DNA of 64,000 bases from assembly GCF_900156405.1 (NCBI RefSeq), contig NZ_FTNN01000003.1, forward strand, positions 1 to 64,000, in the 5' to 3' direction. How positions within the stretch are numbered: position 1 is the stretch's first letter; every line of letters begins with the position of its first letter. Positions 1-9,371 of the stretch are shown here, piece by piece. Made by a program: the position numbers and the translations under genes. The notes beneath the pieces were generated by a model, which saw nothing but the letters and a program-made list of their open reading frames with translations, was not told where the DNA came from and ran no database searches. Source of the stretch: Shewanella morhuae (GTDB lineage: Bacteria > Pseudomonadota > Gammaproteobacteria > Enterobacterales > Shewanellaceae).

Positions 1-221
1 TTTGCTTCTCAACTTCTTATAAATAAGAAGCCAATCAGCGGCTCAATGAATTCTGATTTTTTTGTTTCCACATCCTTATAAAGGAAGCAGAAACAAACTG
101 TACATATTGCTATGAACACTCATTGTTACATTGATTTAAATTTTTGACTGCCAACCCGAAGGCTAAGCAGTTTCGATTAACTCAACACCTGTGAGTGTCC
201 ACACAGATTTGCTTGATAAAT

Positions 222-233
222 TGTTAAAGAGCG
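222..233 (-). promoter_or_regulatory. boxA antitermination site
   Basis: The minus strand reads CGCTCTTTAACA, which matches the rrn boxA consensus TGCTCTTTAACA at 11 of 12 positions. It lies downstream of P2, where the NusB/NusE antitermination complex is loaded in E. coli. Confidence 0.85.
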
Positions 234-272
234 TTGACCACACACTGATTTCTCAGCGGGTCAGGGCTGCGT

Positions 273-300
273 ATTCTACGCATTCCCGTTAGTGCGTCAA
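273..300 (-). promoter_or_regulatory. rrn P2 promoter
   Basis: TTGACG (300-295) and TAGAAT (278-273) are spaced 16 bp on the minus strand, about 125 bp downstream of P1. This is the tandem arrangement usual for rRNA operons. Confidence 0.8.
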
Positions 301-401
301 GTAGTTTTTTCAACTTTCTCAACACCCATCGTTAGCTTGCTAACCGATGAACTGACTTAGTTTGATTTGCTTAACTTGAGTTACGCTCATCGCCGTGTCA
401 G

Positions 402-438
402 TGGATGCGCATTATAGGGAGATTGAGAAAGTGCGCAA
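402..438 (-). promoter_or_regulatory. rrn P1 promoter
   Basis: On the minus strand, TTGCGC (438-433) and TATAAT (416-411) are separated by 16 bp. They are followed by a GCGC discriminator and the CCACTGACACGG start region that closely resembles E. coli rrn P1, which places +1 near 402. The 40 bases upstream are rich in A and T, like an UP element. Such promoters are growth-rate and ppGpp regulated in E. coli; that is inferred here. Confidence 0.9.
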
Positions 439-502
439 GGGATTTTTTGCATATTTGTGTTATTTTTTCAATTGTTTAAGTTAGCAACACCATACCCACT
501 AC

Positions 503-523
503 TTATCCTCAGACTTATCCACA
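503..523 (+). promoter_or_regulatory. Pair of DnaA-box-like 9-mers
   Basis: TTATCCACA at 515-523 is a perfect consensus DnaA box. TTATCCTCA at 503-511 differs by one base and lies 12 bp upstream in the same orientation. They are about 65 bp upstream of the rrn P1 -35. Binding is not shown; a 9-mer can occur by chance. Confidence 0.35.
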
Positions 524-583
524 AAATGGTGTTTGATGGTTAAATTTACTGCTAATAAGAGTGCTGTTTTAGAGGTTAGTCAG

Positions 584-679
584 ATGAGTGCAATAGAGTC
601 CATTGAAGAATTAAGCAGATTAGCGATATAAGCAGAGCTAGAAGCTAATCCAAATGGCACTGTATTAAAGAGGAAATAA
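584..679 (+). pseudogene. Short ORF interrupted by an in-frame stop
   Basis: An ATG at 584, preceded by an AGAGG, opens a frame of 15 codons (MSAIESIEELSRLAI) ended by TAA at 629-631. The same frame continues for another 15 codons (AELEANPNGTVLKRK) to a second TAA at 677-679. The continuous charged, helix-like character across the stop suggests a small decayed gene or gene fragment rather than chance. I do not recognise the family. It is too short to be certain that it was ever coding. Confidence 0.3.
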
Positions 680-705
680 AAAGGCAACTTAGATAAGTTG
701 CCTTT
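672..705 (-). terminator. Terminator downstream of secA
   Basis: A perfect 11-bp stem (680-690 with 695-705) and a 4-base loop lie 52 bases past the secA stop. On the minus strand the stem is followed by TTATTTCC, a moderate U-tract. Confidence 0.8.
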
Positions 706-756
706 AGTGTTCGGTCTATTCTACTTATTCAGTAGGCTTAATCTGTAAGATGCAGA

Positions 757-3483
757 TTAACTAAGTTTGCCATGGCATTGTTTGTATTTACGGCCTGAGC
801 CACAAGGACAAGGATCATTACGACCCACTTTGTCACCATCACGGATCATTGGTGCTTGCGCAGTGACAGCTTCATGCTCATCGCCACCGCCAACAAGTGG
901 CTCTGCCGCAGCATGTTGGTAGTCACGTTGGATCTTGGCATCTTCTTCACGACGACGCGCTTCCATTTCTTCCACATCTGACTGAGCTTGCACTTGCACT
1001 TTTGACAGCACACTGATGACGTCGTGTTTCAAGGTGTTCAACAACTGTTGGAACAACTCGAACGACTCACGTTTATATTCTTGTTTTGGATTCTTCTGTG
1101 CGTAGCCACGTAAATGGATACCTTGACGCAGATGGTCCATCGCGGCTAAGTGCTCTTTCCACAAGCCATCGAGCGTTTGTAGCATAACGGCTTTTTCGAA
1201 TTGACGTAGCACTTGCGCACCAACCATTTCTTCTTTTGCCTTATAAGCCTCACCCCAAGCAGTAATAATACGCTCGCGTAGACTCTCTTCATGCAGATCG
1301 TCTTCTTTATCTAGCCATTCTTGGATAGGTAACTTGAGCATAAACTCTTGCTGCAGACGCTGCTCCAATCCAGGGGCGTCCCATAGTTCTTCTACAGATT
1401 GCGGTGGAATATACTGATCGATAACAGCACCAATCACATCGTCTTGAATGTTTTTGATAGTATCTTCAATACTCTCAGCATCCATTAATTCGTTACGTTG
1501 GGCATAAACCACTTGACGTTGATCGTTGGCTACGTCATCAAATTCAAGTAATTGCTTACGAATATCGAAGTTACGTGCTTCCACTTTACGTTGAGCGTTT
1601 TCAATAGCGCGAGACACCCATGGATGCTCGATGGCTTCGCCCTCTTCCATACCCAGTTTTTTCATCATGCTAGAAACACGATCCGAGGCGAAGATACGCA
1701 TTAAGCTATCTTCCATCGACAGGTAAAAGCGTGATGAACCCGCGTCGCCTTGACGACCGGCACGGCCACGCAATTGGTTATCGATACGGCGTGATTCATG
1801 ACGTTCAGTGCCTAAAATGTGTAAGCCGCCGGCTGTAATTACTTCGTCATGACGAATTTGCCAATCGACCTTAATCTTAGCCTTTTGCTCTGGAGTTGGA
1901 TTATCGAGCTCATCGATTTCCATATTCCAGTTTCCTCCAAGCACGATATCAGTACCACGACCAGCCATGTTAGTGGCAATGGTTACAGAACCAAGACGAC
2001 CTGCTTGAGCAACAATTTCAGCTTCTTTCTCATGGAACTTAGCGTTCAGTACTTTATGTGGAATATTTTCTTGCACCATTAAGCGTGCTAGTAATTCAGA
2101 CTGCTCGATTGATACAGTACCCACCAATACTGGCTGACCCCGTTCACGGCAATCTTTAATATCTTTTATAATGGCTTGATATTTTTCATCAGCGGTAAGA
2201 TAAACCAAATCCGCCATGTCCTTACGCACCATTGGACGGTTTGTCGGTACTACAACGGTGTCTAATCCATAGATGTGTTGGAATTCGAACGCTTCAGTAT
2301 CAGCAGTACCTGTCATACCGGCCAGCTTCTCGTATTGACGGAAGTAGTTCTGGAAAGTAATCGACGCCAATGTTTGATTTTCGTTTTGAATGTGCACGCC
2401 TTCTTTGGCTTCAACAGCTTGATGTAAGCCCTCTGACCAACGACGACCTGGCATAGTACGACCCGTATGCTCATCGACTATGATGACTTCGTTGTCTTGT
2501 ACGATGTAATCTACATCACGCTCAAACAGCGTATGCGCACGCAGTGCAGCATTAACATGGTGTAATAGTGAAATATTAGCAGCAGAATAGAGAGAATCGC
2601 CTTCAGCTAACATGCCGCGCTCGATTAATAGGTTTTCTACTTTTTCTTGACCGCGTTCGGTGAAATGCACTTGTTTGGCTTTTTCATCGATGCTGTAGTC
2701 GCCTTCACCCACAAACTCTTCCGTGTCTTCTTTATCTTGACGGATAAGATTTGGGATCAGTGTATTGATCTTGATATAAAGCTCAGAGCTATCTTCAGCT
2801 GCACCGGAAATAATCAGTGGTGTGCGCGCTTCGTCAATTAAGATTGAATCCACTTCATCGATAAGGGCGTAGTGCAATGGGCGTTGCACGCGTTCTTGCG
2901 GTGAAAACGCCATGTTATCGCGCAAATAATCGAAACCAAACTCGTTGTTGGTACCGTAAGTGATATCGGCGTTATAAGCGGCTTTCTTTTCGTGCTGACC
3001 AAGGCCAGCCACGTTGATACCCACGGTTAAACCGAGGAACTCAAACAGAGGGCGGTTATTCTCGGCATCACGACGTGCCAGATAATCGTTCACAGTAATG
3101 ACGTGAACACCTTTACCTGTCAATGCGTTTAAATAAGCCGGTAAAGTCGCCGTTAATGTTTTACCTTCACCCGTGCGCATTTCCGCAATACGATTACTAT
3201 CAAGTACCATACCGCCGAGTAATTGCACATCGAAATGGCGCATCTCAAATACACGCTTAGACGCTTCACGCACTGTAGCAAACGCTTCAGCCATGATGCT
3301 ATCTAATGTAGCACCCGCAGCTAAACGCTCACGGAATTCAGCGGTTTTTGCTTTTAATGCTTCATCGGTTAATTTTTCATAATCAGCTTCCAATGCGTTA
3401 ATACTAATAACGATCTTTTGAAGCCCTTTAAGAGTGCGGTCGTTGCGACTACCAAATACTTTTGTCAGTAATTTACCAAACAT
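757..3483 (-). CDS. secA: SecA preprotein translocase ATPase
   Basis: SecA is the ATPase motor that pushes unfolded preproteins through SecYEG at the inner membrane. The 908-residue product has the normal length. It shows the Walker A loop MRTGEGKT near residue 104, the DEVD helicase motif II near 207, and the C-terminal zinc-binding tail [14 protein letters not shown] used for SecB/phospholipid contact. An upstream in-frame GTG would add three residues (MIQ), but the ATG at 3483 gives the conserved [17 protein letters not shown] start. It lies downstream of an M23 peptidase and lpxC on the same strand. No secM-like arrest gene is visible: the place of secM is taken by the M23 gene, only 60 bp upstream, with which it may be co-transcribed. 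Confidence 0.98.
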   Translation of the reverse strand: MFGKLLTKVFGSRNDRTLKGLQKIVISINALEADYEKLTDEALKAKTAEFRERLAAGATLDSIMAEAFATVREASKRVFEMRHFDVQLLGGMVLDSNRIAEMRTGEGKTLTATLPAYLNALTGKGVHVITVNDYLARRDAENNRPLFEFLGLTVGINVAGLGQHEKKAAYNADITYGTNNEFGFDYLRDNMAFSPQERVQRPLHYALIDEVDSILIDEARTPLIISGAAEDSSELYIKINTLIPNLIRQDKEDTEEFVGEGDYSIDEKAKQVHFTERGQEKVENLLIERGMLAEGDSLYSAANISLLHHVNAALRAHTLFERDVDYIVQDNEVIIVDEHTGRTMPGRRWSEGLHQAVEAKEGVHIQNENQTLASITFQNYFRQYEKLAGMTGTADTEAFEFQHIYGLDTVVVPTNRPMVRKDMADLVYLTADEKYQAIIKDIKDCRERGQPVLVGTVSIEQSELLARLMVQENIPHKVLNAKFHEKEAEIVAQAGRLGSVTIATNMAGRGTDIVLGGNWNMEIDELDNPTPEQKAKIKVDWQIRHDEVITAGGLHILGTERHESRRIDNQLRGRAGRQGDAGSSRFYLSMEDSLMRIFASDRVSSMMKKLGMEEGEAIEHPWVSRAIENAQRKVEARNFDIRKQLLEFDDVANDQRQVVYAQRNELMDAESIEDTIKNIQDDVIGAVIDQYIPPQSVEELWDAPGLEQRLQQEFMLKLPIQEWLDKEDDLHEESLRERIITAWGEAYKAKEEMVGAQVLRQFEKAVMLQTLDGLWKEHLAAMDHLRQGIHLRGYAQKNPKQEYKRESFELFQQLLNTLKHDVISVLSKVQVQAQSDVEEMEARRREEDAKIQRDYQHAAAEPLVGGGDEHEAVTAQAPMIRDGDKVGRNDPCPCGSGRKYKQCHGKLS

Positions 3484-3543
3484 CTGAATCACTTATTTTC
3501 TGTAGGCCAAGTCCATGATGGGAACTAGAAGCCAATGTTTCAA

Positions 3544-4443
3544 TTAACTTGCTTTACGATAGACAAATTTTTGTGGATCTATTTGTTGTCCGTCGCGCAA
3601 CACTTCATAATGCACATGAGCCCCAGTTGAGCGCCCCGTGCTTCCCATACTAGCGATAGCATCGCCTTTTGCGACCACATCACCTACAGTCACTGACAAA
3701 GCTTTATTATGGCCGTAACGCGTATGTAAACCGTTACCATGGTCAATTTCAACCAACTCGCCATAACCGAACATATTACCGGCAAAGGTGACTACGCCTG
3801 CTGCAGTTGCAATCACTTTAGCCCCTTCTCGCCCGGTGAAATCAATCCCTTTATGTACAGTCCTGCGACCGTTAAAAGGATCATTACGTAATCCGTAGGA
3901 TGATGATAACCAACCTTTATCGAGTGGGACACCTGATATATAACGTTCATCATCTATATGGTGGTTAAATGATACGGTTTCAAGGAGTGAAAGCTGAACA
4001 TTATTATTGTCAATGCGTGATGCGAGCTTATCCATATCGACGATAAGCTGTCCGAGCTCGATATTAGTGCCTAACTCACTCAAACCACCGACACCAACTT
4101 CAGATGAAAAATCAAAATCTTCATCTAGTTTATTTTGCTGGGCGACCTGTTGACCTAAAGCTTCGAGACGGGTGATCTTAGCTTGCATACGTGCAACGTG
4201 AGTTACTAACATGGTTAGCTGTGACTCTGTAGCACTTTTTAGCTCTAAGACTTGTTTTTTCTGTTGCTCGCGTACAAGACGATCATTATCGACACTGGCC
4301 TGCTGATCTTGAAATAGAGCAGAACTGTATTGATAAACACCCGATCCCGTCGCCAACAATAGCATTGGAAGTAGCAACCAGCGTTTACTGGGCTGCCAGC
4401 GTGTGACGCCATTCCGACCTTGAATAAATACTGTTACACTCAT
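3544..4443 (-). CDS. M23-family peptidase (membrane-anchored, LytM type)
   Basis: A 299-residue protein with a short cytoplasmic N-terminus, one membrane segment (about residues 23-42), a coiled-coil-like stretch (about 50-110) and a C-terminal LytM/M23 domain. The zinc-ligand signatures are visible: HKGIDF (first His and Asp) and HVHYE near the end, so catalysis on peptidoglycan cross-bridges is plausible. It is similar in build to EnvC/NlpD/MepM-type envelope proteins. It lies between lpxC and secA on the same strand; its start is 27 bp from that of the divergent dciA. The exact substrate is unknown. Confidence 0.88.
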   Translation of the reverse strand: MSVTVFIQGRNGVTRWQPSKRWLLLPMLLLATGSGVYQYSSALFQDQQASVDNDRLVREQQKKQVLELKSATESQLTMLVTHVARMQAKITRLEALGQQVAQQNKLDEDFDFSSEVGVGGLSELGTNIELGQLIVDMDKLASRIDNNNVQLSLLETVSFNHHIDDERYISGVPLDKGWLSSSYGLRNDPFNGRRTVHKGIDFTGREGAKVIATAAGVVTFAGNMFGYGELVEIDHGNGLHTRYGHNKALSVTVGDVVAKGDAIASMGSTGRSTGAHVHYEVLRDGQQIDPQKFVYRKAS

Positions 4444-4470
4444 AGCCTAATTCAGCCATCTTATTATCAT

Positions 4471-4917
4471 ATGAAAAAGCCCCCTCAAGATCTCAGCAAA
4501 TTACTGCACCAATCGGGAAAGTTACCCGATCTTGCTGAGAAAGCGGAACTACTGTTGTATCTGGATCAGCATGTGAAGCAGATTATTGCAGGTCCTGTTG
4601 CGGAGCAACTAAAAGTCGCTAATTTCCGTCAGGGTGTTCTTGTGATTGAAACGACTTCGGCGGCCTGGGCTGCACGAATTAATTTCCAAAAGCCTAAGCT
4701 ACTCACGCAGCTCCAAGCAGAAACGCTCCCAATCCTTACCGCAATTGAGGTTAAAGTCAACCCAAGATTAGCAATGTATGACGCAAAGCCTAAACAGGGA
4801 CATAAAGAATTAAGCATGGAGTCTGCGGAACATATTACTGCATTAGCAGAAAATATTGGTGGCTCATTGGGTGAAAAACTAAAACGGCTGGCCTCATTGG
4901 CCAGCCGTAATAAATAA
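4471..4917 (+). CDS. dciA: DciA-type (DUF721) replicative helicase loader
   Basis: A 148-residue DUF721 protein. The ATG at 4471 (MKKPPQDLSKLL) is preferred; a longer frame from 4420 would overlap the divergent M23 gene. The central KH-like fold region with the motif VLVIETTSAAWAARINFQKPKLL is typical of the family. In bacteria that lack DnaC, DciA loads or stimulates the replicative helicase DnaB; Shewanella and Vibrio belong to this group, and dciA near secA is also seen in Vibrio. It is the only plus-strand gene in the first 22 kb. Its last codons form the hairpin that ends lpxC transcription from the other strand. Confidence 0.85.
   Translation: MKKPPQDLSKLLHQSGKLPDLAEKAELLLYLDQHVKQIIAGPVAEQLKVANFRQGVLVIETTSAAWAARINFQKPKLLTQLQAETLPILTAIEVKVNPRLAMYDAKPKQGHKELSMESAEHITALAENIGGSLGEKLKRLASLASRNK
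4872..4908 (-). terminator. lpxC terminator embedded in the dciA 3' end
   Basis: A perfect 10-bp GC-rich stem ACGGCTGGCC/GGCCAGCCGT (4884-4893 with 4899-4908) with a 5-base loop lies inside the last codons of dciA. On the minus strand it is followed by TTTTAGTTTTT, so it works best as the terminator of lpxC, whose stop is 23 bases upstream. Confidence 0.7.
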
Positions 4918-4930
4918 CTTCAGCATTTTT

Positions 4931-5851
4931 TTAAGCAAATACAGCGCCACCAGGTACCGTAAAGCTAACAGGGACATCGGCTTCTTTTTCAAAGCTGACC
5001 AACTCCCACGCATCTTGCTGCGCTAATAAAGCACGCACTAATTGGTTATTCAGTGCATGGCCGGTTTTATATGCCGTAAACTCACCCAAGATAGCGTGTC
5101 CAGCCACATATAAGTCACCAAACGCATCTAAAATTTTGTGCTTAACAAACTCATCCTCATAACGCAGGCCGTCGGGATTAAGGACGCGATATTCATCAAG
5201 TACAACTGCGTTTTCCATGCTACCGCCCAACGCTAGATTGTTGGCTCGTAAATATTCGATATCTCGCATAAACCCGAACGTACGAGCACGGCTGATATCT
5301 TTTACGAAAGCGGATGTTGAAAAATCCATCACCACATGCTGTTGACTACGAGCAATTTCAGGATGTGCAAAGTCAATTTTAAAATTAACTCTAAAACCTT
5401 TAAACGGCTTTAACTCAGCCCATTTGTCGCCATCTTCAACACGCACAGGGCGTTTAATCTTTAAATACTTCTTAGGCGCTGCCTGCTCTTTAATACCAGC
5501 AGACTGCAATAAGAAGACGAATGGGCTCGCACTACCATCCATTATCGGAATTTCAGGCGCGTCCACTTCGATTACAGCGTTATCTATGCCTAAACCCGCA
5601 AGTGCTGCAAATAAATGCTCAATAGTCGAAATTCGAATACCGTCGTCATTGACAAGTGCCGTACACATTGTGGTTTCACGAACTTGTTCCGCCTTCGCTG
5701 GAATAGCAACAGCAGGACTCAAATCGGTGCGCACGAGTACGATCCCTGAATTAACGGGCGCGGGCATAATGCTCAAAGTGACCTTGTTGCCAGAATGCAA
5801 TCCGACACCAGTTGTTTTCACCATTTTTTGAACAGTTCTTTGAAATATCAT
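4931..5851 (-). CDS. lpxC: LpxC, UDP-3-O-acyl-N-acetylglucosamine deacetylase
   Basis: LpxC catalyses the committed, zinc-dependent step of lipid A synthesis in the cytoplasm. The 306-residue product carries the metal-site His in [10 protein letters not shown] (about residue 79), the [10 protein letters not shown] segment holding the second His and the Asp, and the catalytic His in [10 protein letters not shown]. The hydrophobic C-terminus AVFA resembles the E. coli tail that is read by FtsH, so controlled proteolysis is possible (inference). It follows ftsZ on the same strand after a 180-bp gap holding a GCGGC/GCCGC hairpin (about 5901-5919); the gap probably contains its own promoter. Confidence 0.98.
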   Translation of the reverse strand: MIFQRTVQKMVKTTGVGLHSGNKVTLSIMPAPVNSGIVLVRTDLSPAVAIPAKAEQVRETTMCTALVNDDGIRISTIEHLFAALAGLGIDNAVIEVDAPEIPIMDGSASPFVFLLQSAGIKEQAAPKKYLKIKRPVRVEDGDKWAELKPFKGFRVNFKIDFAHPEIARSQQHVVMDFSTSAFVKDISRARTFGFMRDIEYLRANNLALGGSMENAVVLDEYRVLNPDGLRYEDEFVKHKILDAFGDLYVAGHAILGEFTAYKTGHALNNQLVRALLAQQDAWELVSFEKEADVPVSFTVPGGAVFA

Positions 5852-6031
5852 TCAGTTACCCGTTTAAATTTCAATTATTAAACCTAATATTTTTACACTC
5901 AGCGGCGACTAAATAGCCGCACTGGTACCACATAATAACATCATTTTATTATTTCACACAAATTCAGCATTGTTGTGGCATTGTCTAAACTGAACAACAC
6001 CGCACAATTATGCTGAGCTCAAGCACTAACA

Positions 6032-7222
6032 TTAGTCGGCTTGTTTGCGCAAAAATGCTGGAATATCAAGATAATCCAACTCATGCTTTGTCGACGGCGC
6101 AGGCGTAGATACAGGTTGCGCCGCAGGTACGACGTTGCCTTTTGGCGCAGCATAATTTACATGTACTGCTTCTTCGACATAGGCTTCAACTTTTGGTTCA
6201 ACGACAACTGGTGTAGGCTCTGGGCGAGGTGCCGGTTTAGAAACCAACTGGATATCAGGACGTTTTTCAGCACCAATACCGGTCGCAACAACCGTTACAC
6301 GCAGCTCATCACTCATTTCAGGGTCGATGACTGCACCAACAACTACAGTCGCATTGTCAGAGGCGTAAGCTTTAACGTGATTACCCACGGTTTCGAATTC
6401 TTCGATACTCATGTCCATACCCGCAGTGATGTTTACTAACACCCCACGTGCACCGGCTAAGTCGATGTCTTCTAATAACGGGCTGGCAACAGCCGCTTCG
6501 GCCGCTTCTTCAGCACGATCTTCACCACGAGCAACACCTGTACCCATCATGGCATTACCCATTTCAGACATCACGGTCTTCACATCGGCGAAGTCGACGT
6601 TAATCAGGCCAGGGCGAGTGATAAGCTCGGCAATACCTTGTACAGCACCAAGTAACACATTATTTGCTGCGGCAAACGCATCAAGCAATGAAGTACCACG
6701 GCCCAATACTTTTAATAACTTTTCATTTGGGATCGTAATTAACGAATCCACATGCTTAGCCAGCTCAGCAATACCTTGCTCGGCATAAACCATGCGTTTT
6801 TTCCCTTCAAATGGGAAAGGCTTAGTCACGACTGCAACGGTCAGAATACCTTCTTCGCGAGCAATCTGAGCCACAACGGGTGCTGCGCCTGTACCTGTAC
6901 CACCGCCCATTCCGGCTGCGATAAAGATCATGTCAGAGCCCTTGATCGCCGCACGAATATTTTCGCGGTCTTCTTCTGCTGCTGCACGACCCACATCTGG
7001 GTTTGCCCCTGCTCCGAGACCCTTAGTAACATCACGTCCTAATTGAATCGTTGATCCAGCACCTGATTTTCTCAGGGCCTGAGCGTCTGTATTGGTAACG
7101 ATAAACTCAACACCTTCAATGTTGTGTTTGACCATATGTTCGACAGCGTTACCGCCGCCGCCGCCAACGCCGATGACTTTAATCACCGCGTCGTCTGAGT
7201 GAGTATCCATGATCTCAAACAC
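6032..7222 (-). CDS. ftsZ: FtsZ, tubulin-like division GTPase
   Basis: FtsZ polymerises at mid-cell into the Z-ring that organises division. The GTP-binding signature GGGTGTGA is intact (about residue 108), and the conserved C-terminal peptide [13 protein letters not shown], which binds FtsA/ZipA, is present after a variable Pro/Val-rich linker (about 320-375). The start is GTG at 7222, chosen because a GGAG lies 8 bases upstream; the internal ATG at 7210 lacks a ribosome site. It is 33 bp downstream of ftsA and is the last division gene of the dcw cluster. Confidence 0.98.
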   Translation of the reverse strand: MFEIMDTHSDDAVIKVIGVGGGGGNAVEHMVKHNIEGVEFIVTNTDAQALRKSGAGSTIQLGRDVTKGLGAGANPDVGRAAAEEDRENIRAAIKGSDMIFIAAGMGGGTGTGAAPVVAQIAREEGILTVAVVTKPFPFEGKKRMVYAEQGIAELAKHVDSLITIPNEKLLKVLGRGTSLLDAFAAANNVLLGAVQGIAELITRPGLINVDFADVKTVMSEMGNAMMGTGVARGEDRAEEAAEAAVASPLLEDIDLAGARGVLVNITAGMDMSIEEFETVGNHVKAYASDNATVVVGAVIDPEMSDELRVTVVATGIGAEKRPDIQLVSKPAPRPEPTPVVVEPKVEAYVEEAVHVNYAAPKGNVVPAAQPVSTPAPSTKHELDYLDIPAFLRKQAD

Positions 7223-7255
7223 TGTCTGATCTCCGTGTTGCCTGCGTTATGAAAA

Positions 7256-8491
7256 TTAAAATTCGCCCTTAAACCAACTTTGGACCCGATTCCAAGCGCT
7301 AGTTACCCCTTGGCGCTCAGGACGCTCGAACTGACGTTCGATCACCCGTCTAGCACCGTAATGAAGCAGTCCAACTCCAGTGGAGTAAATAGACTGGTCC
7401 ACGTATTCATATAACCCTTTGATCGGTAGCGGTGACGCTACGCGAACTGGCATGCCGAATGTCGCTTCCGCAATATCAACCACACCTTGTATCGACGCTG
7501 TGCCACCTGTGAGCACAATACCTGCGGCGATTTGATCTTCTAATCCACTGTCTTTTAATTCTTTGAGCACTAACTCAAACAGCTCTTGGTATCTTGGCTC
7601 TACCACTTCAGCGAGCGTGTGACGTGACATGCTGCGCGATGGACGACCACCTACCGATGGCACTTCGATGCTATCTTCGCGGCTCACCATGGAGCTACGC
7701 GCACAGGCGAATTGCACTTTAATTTGTTCGGCATGTGACGATGGCGTGCGGAAAATTTTCGCAATATCATTCGTCACTTGGTTGCCAGCAACTGGTACTA
7801 CGGCACAATGCCGCAAGGCGCCGTTAGTGTATACCGCAATATCCGTGGTGCCACCGCCAATATCAACGATGCACACACCTAAGTCTTTCTCATCGAAGGT
7901 CAGCACGGCATCGGCCGAAGCAATCCCCGAGAACACTAAATCATCGACTTTTAAACCACAACGTTCGACGCTCTTAGTGATGTTCTTCGCCATATCATTG
8001 GCGCAGGTCACTATATGCACCTTGGCTTCCATCCGCATACCAGACATACCGATTGGGCTACGAATACCGTCTTGCACATCGATAGCATATTCCTGCGGTA
8101 GCACGTGTAAAATGCGACGTTCGGTCGGGATTTTCACCGAGCGAGCCGTATGGATTACGTTATCGACATCTTCCTGTGTCACTTCTTCATCGTTGATCGA
8201 TACCATGCCATTTTCGTTTTGGCAGGCGATGTGTTTACCTGAAATGCTCAAATAAACTGATGCGACTTGGCAATCTGCCATTAATTCAGCTTGATCGAGC
8301 GCACGTTGCACACTACGAACTATCGAATCTAAATCGTTCACGCCACCTTTATCCATGCCCCTTGAGGGATGGTTGCCAAGGCCGACTATGCTGATTTCAC
8401 CATCGGGCAGCACTTCGCCTATGATCACTGCGACCTTAGAGGTGCCTATGTCTAACCCGACGATAAGGTTTCTATCTTGGTTTTTGATCAT
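7256..8491 (-). CDS. ftsA: FtsA, actin-like Z-ring membrane tether
   Basis: A 411-residue actin-fold ATPase that anchors FtsZ to the inner membrane and recruits later division proteins. It shows GLDIGTSKVAV in phosphate loop 1, VDIGGGTTDIAVY in loop 2 and VLTGGTASI in the adenosine motif. The final residues NRVQSWFKGEF form the amphipathic membrane-targeting helix. The gene overlaps the end of ftsQ by 20 bp, which suggests coupled translation. Confidence 0.98.
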   Translation of the reverse strand: MIKNQDRNLIVGLDIGTSKVAVIIGEVLPDGEISIVGLGNHPSRGMDKGGVNDLDSIVRSVQRALDQAELMADCQVASVYLSISGKHIACQNENGMVSINDEEVTQEDVDNVIHTARSVKIPTERRILHVLPQEYAIDVQDGIRSPIGMSGMRMEAKVHIVTCANDMAKNITKSVERCGLKVDDLVFSGIASADAVLTFDEKDLGVCIVDIGGGTTDIAVYTNGALRHCAVVPVAGNQVTNDIAKIFRTPSSHAEQIKVQFACARSSMVSREDSIEVPSVGGRPSRSMSRHTLAEVVEPRYQELFELVLKELKDSGLEDQIAAGIVLTGGTASIQGVVDIAEATFGMPVRVASPLPIKGLYEYVDQSIYSTGVGLLHYGARRVIERQFERPERQGVTSAWNRVQSWFKGEF

Positions 8492-9260
8492 TAATTATCG
8501 GCTCTCTTGTTTGTCCATCGCCCCAGCCTACGGCCAACCCTGTGTCGTAGCGTAAATCAACTCTGGCAACAGTTTTGTCTTGTTTTGCCAACACCGGATA
8601 AACAGTAATAAATCGCTGTATCCGTGCAATTTTATCTTCTCGACCTAGATCTAAAACAATGCCGTTTGCTAGGGTCGCGTGCCACGCATGTCGTGGCGAT
8701 AAATTCAAACTCGCTAAGGTAAAACCATTAATCTTTAATAGAGAATTGACTTGTGCATAGACTGTCAATACCTCAAGCCCCATATCATCTGGTCCAGATA
8801 ACTGTGGTAAATGCTCAAGTCCCGGATGCGCTGGCGCATCAAAAACATCACCGTGTACATTCAACCACGAGGTGCTATTCCAACGAGCCGCCGGTTGCTG
8901 TTCTTGCAAATATACCCTGAGCTTCGCTGGCCACTCACGTCTTACCGATGCGCGATATACCCAAGGTAAGGCTTCTAATGCTTGTTGCACTAAGGTGATG
9001 TCAGCACTAAAAAAACTCCGTTGCATCAAATCCTGTAATGCAATCTGAATATCTTTATCTGAGGTGTAAGCCCGCTCACCTTTGATGGCAACCGCCTCAA
9101 TTGGCAAGGTGGTAGCATCATTTAAAAATTTATGTAACTGATAACCACCAAACAAAAAACTGGCCACGATGAAGAATAAAAAGCCAGCTCCACTCCACAG
9201 ATACCAATTAACCCGTGACATTTTTGCCCGCCAGTGCCGCCGCTTATCACTCCAAGACAC
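8472..9260 (-). CDS. ftsQ: FtsQ, bitopic division protein
   Basis: A 262-residue protein with a basic cytoplasmic tail, one membrane span (about residues 20-40), a POTRA domain (LPIEAVAIKGERAY...) and a beta domain in the periplasm. FtsQ links early and late divisome proteins through FtsB/FtsL. The start is GTG at 9260; an in-frame ATG at residue 14 (MSRVNWYLW) is the alternative. It follows murC after 111 bp. No ddlB lies between murC and ftsQ, unlike in E. coli. Confidence 0.93.
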   Translation of the reverse strand: MSWSDKRRHWRAKMSRVNWYLWSGAGFLFFIVASFLFGGYQLHKFLNDATTLPIEAVAIKGERAYTSDKDIQIALQDLMQRSFFSADITLVQQALEALPWVYRASVRREWPAKLRVYLQEQQPAARWNSTSWLNVHGDVFDAPAHPGLEHLPQLSGPDDMGLEVLTVYAQVNSLLKINGFTLASLNLSPRHAWHATLANGIVLDLGREDKIARIQRFITVYPVLAKQDKTVARVDLRYDTGLAVGWGDGQTREPIINDQKPR

Positions 9261-9371
9261 GCTTCATTCCACCTTTAACGACACCCATGAAAAACCACAA
9301 AAAACTGGCCATTATATAGACCAAAATCCTTTGGTCAAAATTTCCTTTTCTAACAGAACCACCACCAATAC

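Larger units (their letters stand above)
1..402 (-). other. rRNA operon leader (5' part of an rrn transcript)
   Basis: Read on the minus strand, this stretch has the layout of a gammaproteobacterial rrn leader: tandem promoters, a boxA antitermination motif and an AT-rich stretch leading towards 16S. The 16S gene is not in the window and would begin beyond position 1. Inverted repeats at 13-30 and about 328-351 could form the processing stems of the 16S precursor. Identification rests on promoter and boxA architecture, so the downstream gene itself is inferred. Confidence 0.85.

Noticed and set aside
4420..4470. Longer start for dciA
   Set aside because: It would overlap the divergent M23 gene and lacks a ribosome site; MKKPPQ at 4471 fits better.
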